Part shown: positions 10,234 through 11,462 of the stretch, piece after piece
Layout of the letters: each line of letters begins with the position of its first letter
Numbering within the stretch: position 1 is the stretch's first letter
Assembly (NCBI GenBank): GCA_943372725.1
Contig: CALRZT010000136.1
Coordinates: forward strand, 1-11,462
Length of the DNA: 11,462 nucleotides
Direction: 5' to 3'
DNA from: CAMDHY01 sp943372725
GTDB taxonomy: Bacteria; Pseudomonadota; Alphaproteobacteria; Rhizobiales; Segnochrobactraceae
Notes under the pieces: generated by a model
What the model saw: only the letters and a program-made list of their open reading frames with translations
Database searches by the model: none
Told to the model about the DNA's origin: nothing
Translations under genes and position numbers: made by a program

Positions 10234-11462
10234 ATGTCGACATCGAGCCTGCCCGTCCTCATCGCCGGTGCCGGCCCGACCGGGTTGACGCTGGCGCTGT
10301 CGCTCGCCCGCCACGGCATCGCCTGCCGCGTCGTCGACAAGAACCCGCATCCGACCGAGGTGTCGAAGGCGCTTGCGGTTTGGAGCGGCACGCTGGAGGC
10401 GTTTGCGGCGCTCGGCGTGATCGACTCCTTTCTCGATGCCGGGCTGCATCTGAGCGAGCTGAAGATCACCGACGGCGGGCGACAGCTCGCCGCCCTGAAG
10501 GTCGCCGAGGGCGTCGACAGCGCCTATCCCTTCACCATCATCGTGCCGCAGTCGAAGACCGAGGCGATCCTTGCCGAGCACCTCGCCTCCGCCGGCGTCC
10601 ACCTCGAGCGGCCGGTCGAGTTGGTCGCCGTCGAGCCCGCCGGCGAGACGGTGCGGGCGGTGCTGAAGCATGCCGACGGGTCCGAGGAGACGGTGGAGGC
10701 CGCCTTCGTCGTCGGCTGCGACGGTGCCCGCAGCACGGTGCGCCAGGTGCTCGGCGTCGAGTTCGACGGCATCACCGAGCCGCAGACCTTCATCCTGTCG
10801 GACACCCGCATGGCGGGCGACCTCGACCCGACGTCGATCCACATCGGCTGGGGACCCACCGGCAGCGTCGCGCTGTTTCCGATAGGCGGTGACGTCTGGC
10901 GGACCTTTGCGATGCGCGGCGAGCCGGCGGGCGACACGCCGCCGACCCTCGAGGAAATGCAGGCACACCTCACGGCGAACGGACCGGCGGGGATCGTCGC
11001 CAGCGACCCGACGTGGCTGTCGACCTTCCACGTCAACGAACGGCTCGCCTCCTTTTACCGAAGGGGGCGGGTGCTGATCGCCGGCGACGCCGCCCACATC
11101 CACAGCCCGGCCGGCGGGCAGGGCATGAACACCGGCATCCAGGACGCCTTCAATCTCGGCTGGAAGCTCGCCCTCGTCATCCGCGGCCACGGCGAAGCGG
11201 CGGCGCTGCTCGACTCCTACGAGGCCGAGCGGCGGCCGGTGGCGCACGGCGTGGTGACGCGCGCCACCCAGCTCTTGCGCATCGGCATGGTCGCCCATGG
11301 CGCCGCCGTTCGGCTGGCGCGGGAGGCGATGGTCACCATCGTCTCGCACATCCCGGCGGCGCGCCGGAAGCTGCAGGCGCAGATGTCGGAGACGGAGATC
11401 GTCTACGCGGACGGGCCCCTCGTCGAGATCGGCAAGAGCACCAGCGGTCATGGCGAGCCCGC
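10234..11462 (+). CDS. Class A FAD-dependent (aromatic-type) monooxygenase, C-terminus cut by window edge
   Basis: An open frame of 409 codons plus 2 nt runs off the right edge. It belongs to the FAD_binding_3 / PHBH-type flavoprotein hydroxylases, which use NAD(P)H and O2 to hydroxylate aromatic or related substrates in the cytoplasm. The visible motifs are the N-terminal dinucleotide fold VLIAGAGPTGLTLALSL (8-24) with GxGxxG at 12-17, the DG motif VVGCDGARSTVRQVLG (159-174), and the GD motif VLIAGDAAHIHSPAGGQGMN (280-299) continuing to GIQDAFNLGWKLA. The order and spacing are complete for the catalytic region. What is missing is the C-terminal part, which in larger members includes a thioredoxin-like domain. 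The ATG at 10234 has GGGGGAG about 8 nt upstream. The substrate cannot be read from the sequence. It has its own divergent promoter region and no evident link to urea uptake. Confidence 0.92.
   Translation, partial: MSTSSLPVLIAGAGPTGLTLALSLARHGIACRVVDKNPHPTEVSKALAVWSGTLEAFAALGVIDSFLDAGLHLSELKITDGGRQLAALKVAEGVDSAYPFTIIVPQSKTEAILAEHLASAGVHLERPVELVAVEPAGETVRAVLKHADGSEETVEAAFVVGCDGARSTVRQVLGVEFDGITEPQTFILSDTRMAGDLDPTSIHIGWGPTGSVALFPIGGDVWRTFAMRGEPAGDTPPTLEEMQAHLTANGPAGIVASDPTWLSTFHVNERLASFYRRGRVLIAGDAAHIHSPAGGQGMNTGIQDAFNLGWKLALVIRGHGEAAALLDSYEAERRPVAHGVVTRATQLLRIGMVAHGAAVRLAREAMVTIVSHIPAARRKLQAQMSETEIVYADGPLVEIGKSTSGHGEP

Noticed and set aside
10129..11451. 440-residue minus-strand frame opposite the monooxygenase
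   Set aside because: The plus strand has all three flavoprotein monooxygenase motifs in order; the antisense frame has none and shows shadow composition.

Overview
The window looks like chromosomal DNA from a high-GC alphaproteobacterium, probably a Hyphomicrobiales (Rhizobiales)-type organism. The base composition is very GC-rich, third codon positions are nearly all G or C, and a five-gene urea/short-chain-amide ABC transporter operon is present. This is an inference; no RNA gene or taxonomic marker is in view. No tRNA, rRNA, CRISPR array, insertion sequence or phage gene was seen.

Layout: (1) Positions 1-3164, minus strand: a very large hybrid sensor histidine kinase, cut by the left edge. 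Its N-terminal half is a complete-looking NCS1-type (cytosine/purine/allantoin permease family) transporter. A cysteine-rich cluster, two more membrane helices, HisKA, HATPase and a receiver domain follow. (2) Positions 3165-3384: a divergent intergenic region with one AT-richer island that carries a 16-bp inverted repeat. (3) Positions 3385-9158, plus strand: urtA-urtB-urtC-urtD-urtE, encoding the periplasmic binding protein, two permeases and two ATPases. urtA is separated from urtB by a 158-nt spacer with two strong hairpins; urtB-urtC overlap by 4 nt, and urtC-urtD-urtE are almost contiguous. (4) Positions 9183-10097, minus strand, convergent with urtE: an exported protein, probably an outer-membrane beta-barrel. 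(5) Positions 10098-10233: a second divergent intergenic region with a 13-bp palindrome. (6) Position 10234 to the right edge, plus strand: a class A FAD-dependent monooxygenase, truncated by the window.

Working model (inference): the transporter-kinase senses, and may also carry, a purine-derived or urea-like nitrogen compound. It would signal through its receiver, and probably a DNA-binding regulator beyond the left edge, to control the divergently transcribed urea transporter. Urea is an end product of allantoin/purine breakdown, so an NCS1 sensor next to a urea importer makes metabolic sense. The hairpins after urtA would let the binding protein be made in excess of the membrane parts. 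Urease genes, often next to urt, are not in view. The beta-barrel protein and the monooxygenase are divergent from each other and have no obvious link to urea.

The most unusual item is the NCS1 permease-Cys cluster-hybrid kinase fusion. The remaining genes belong to recognisable families.
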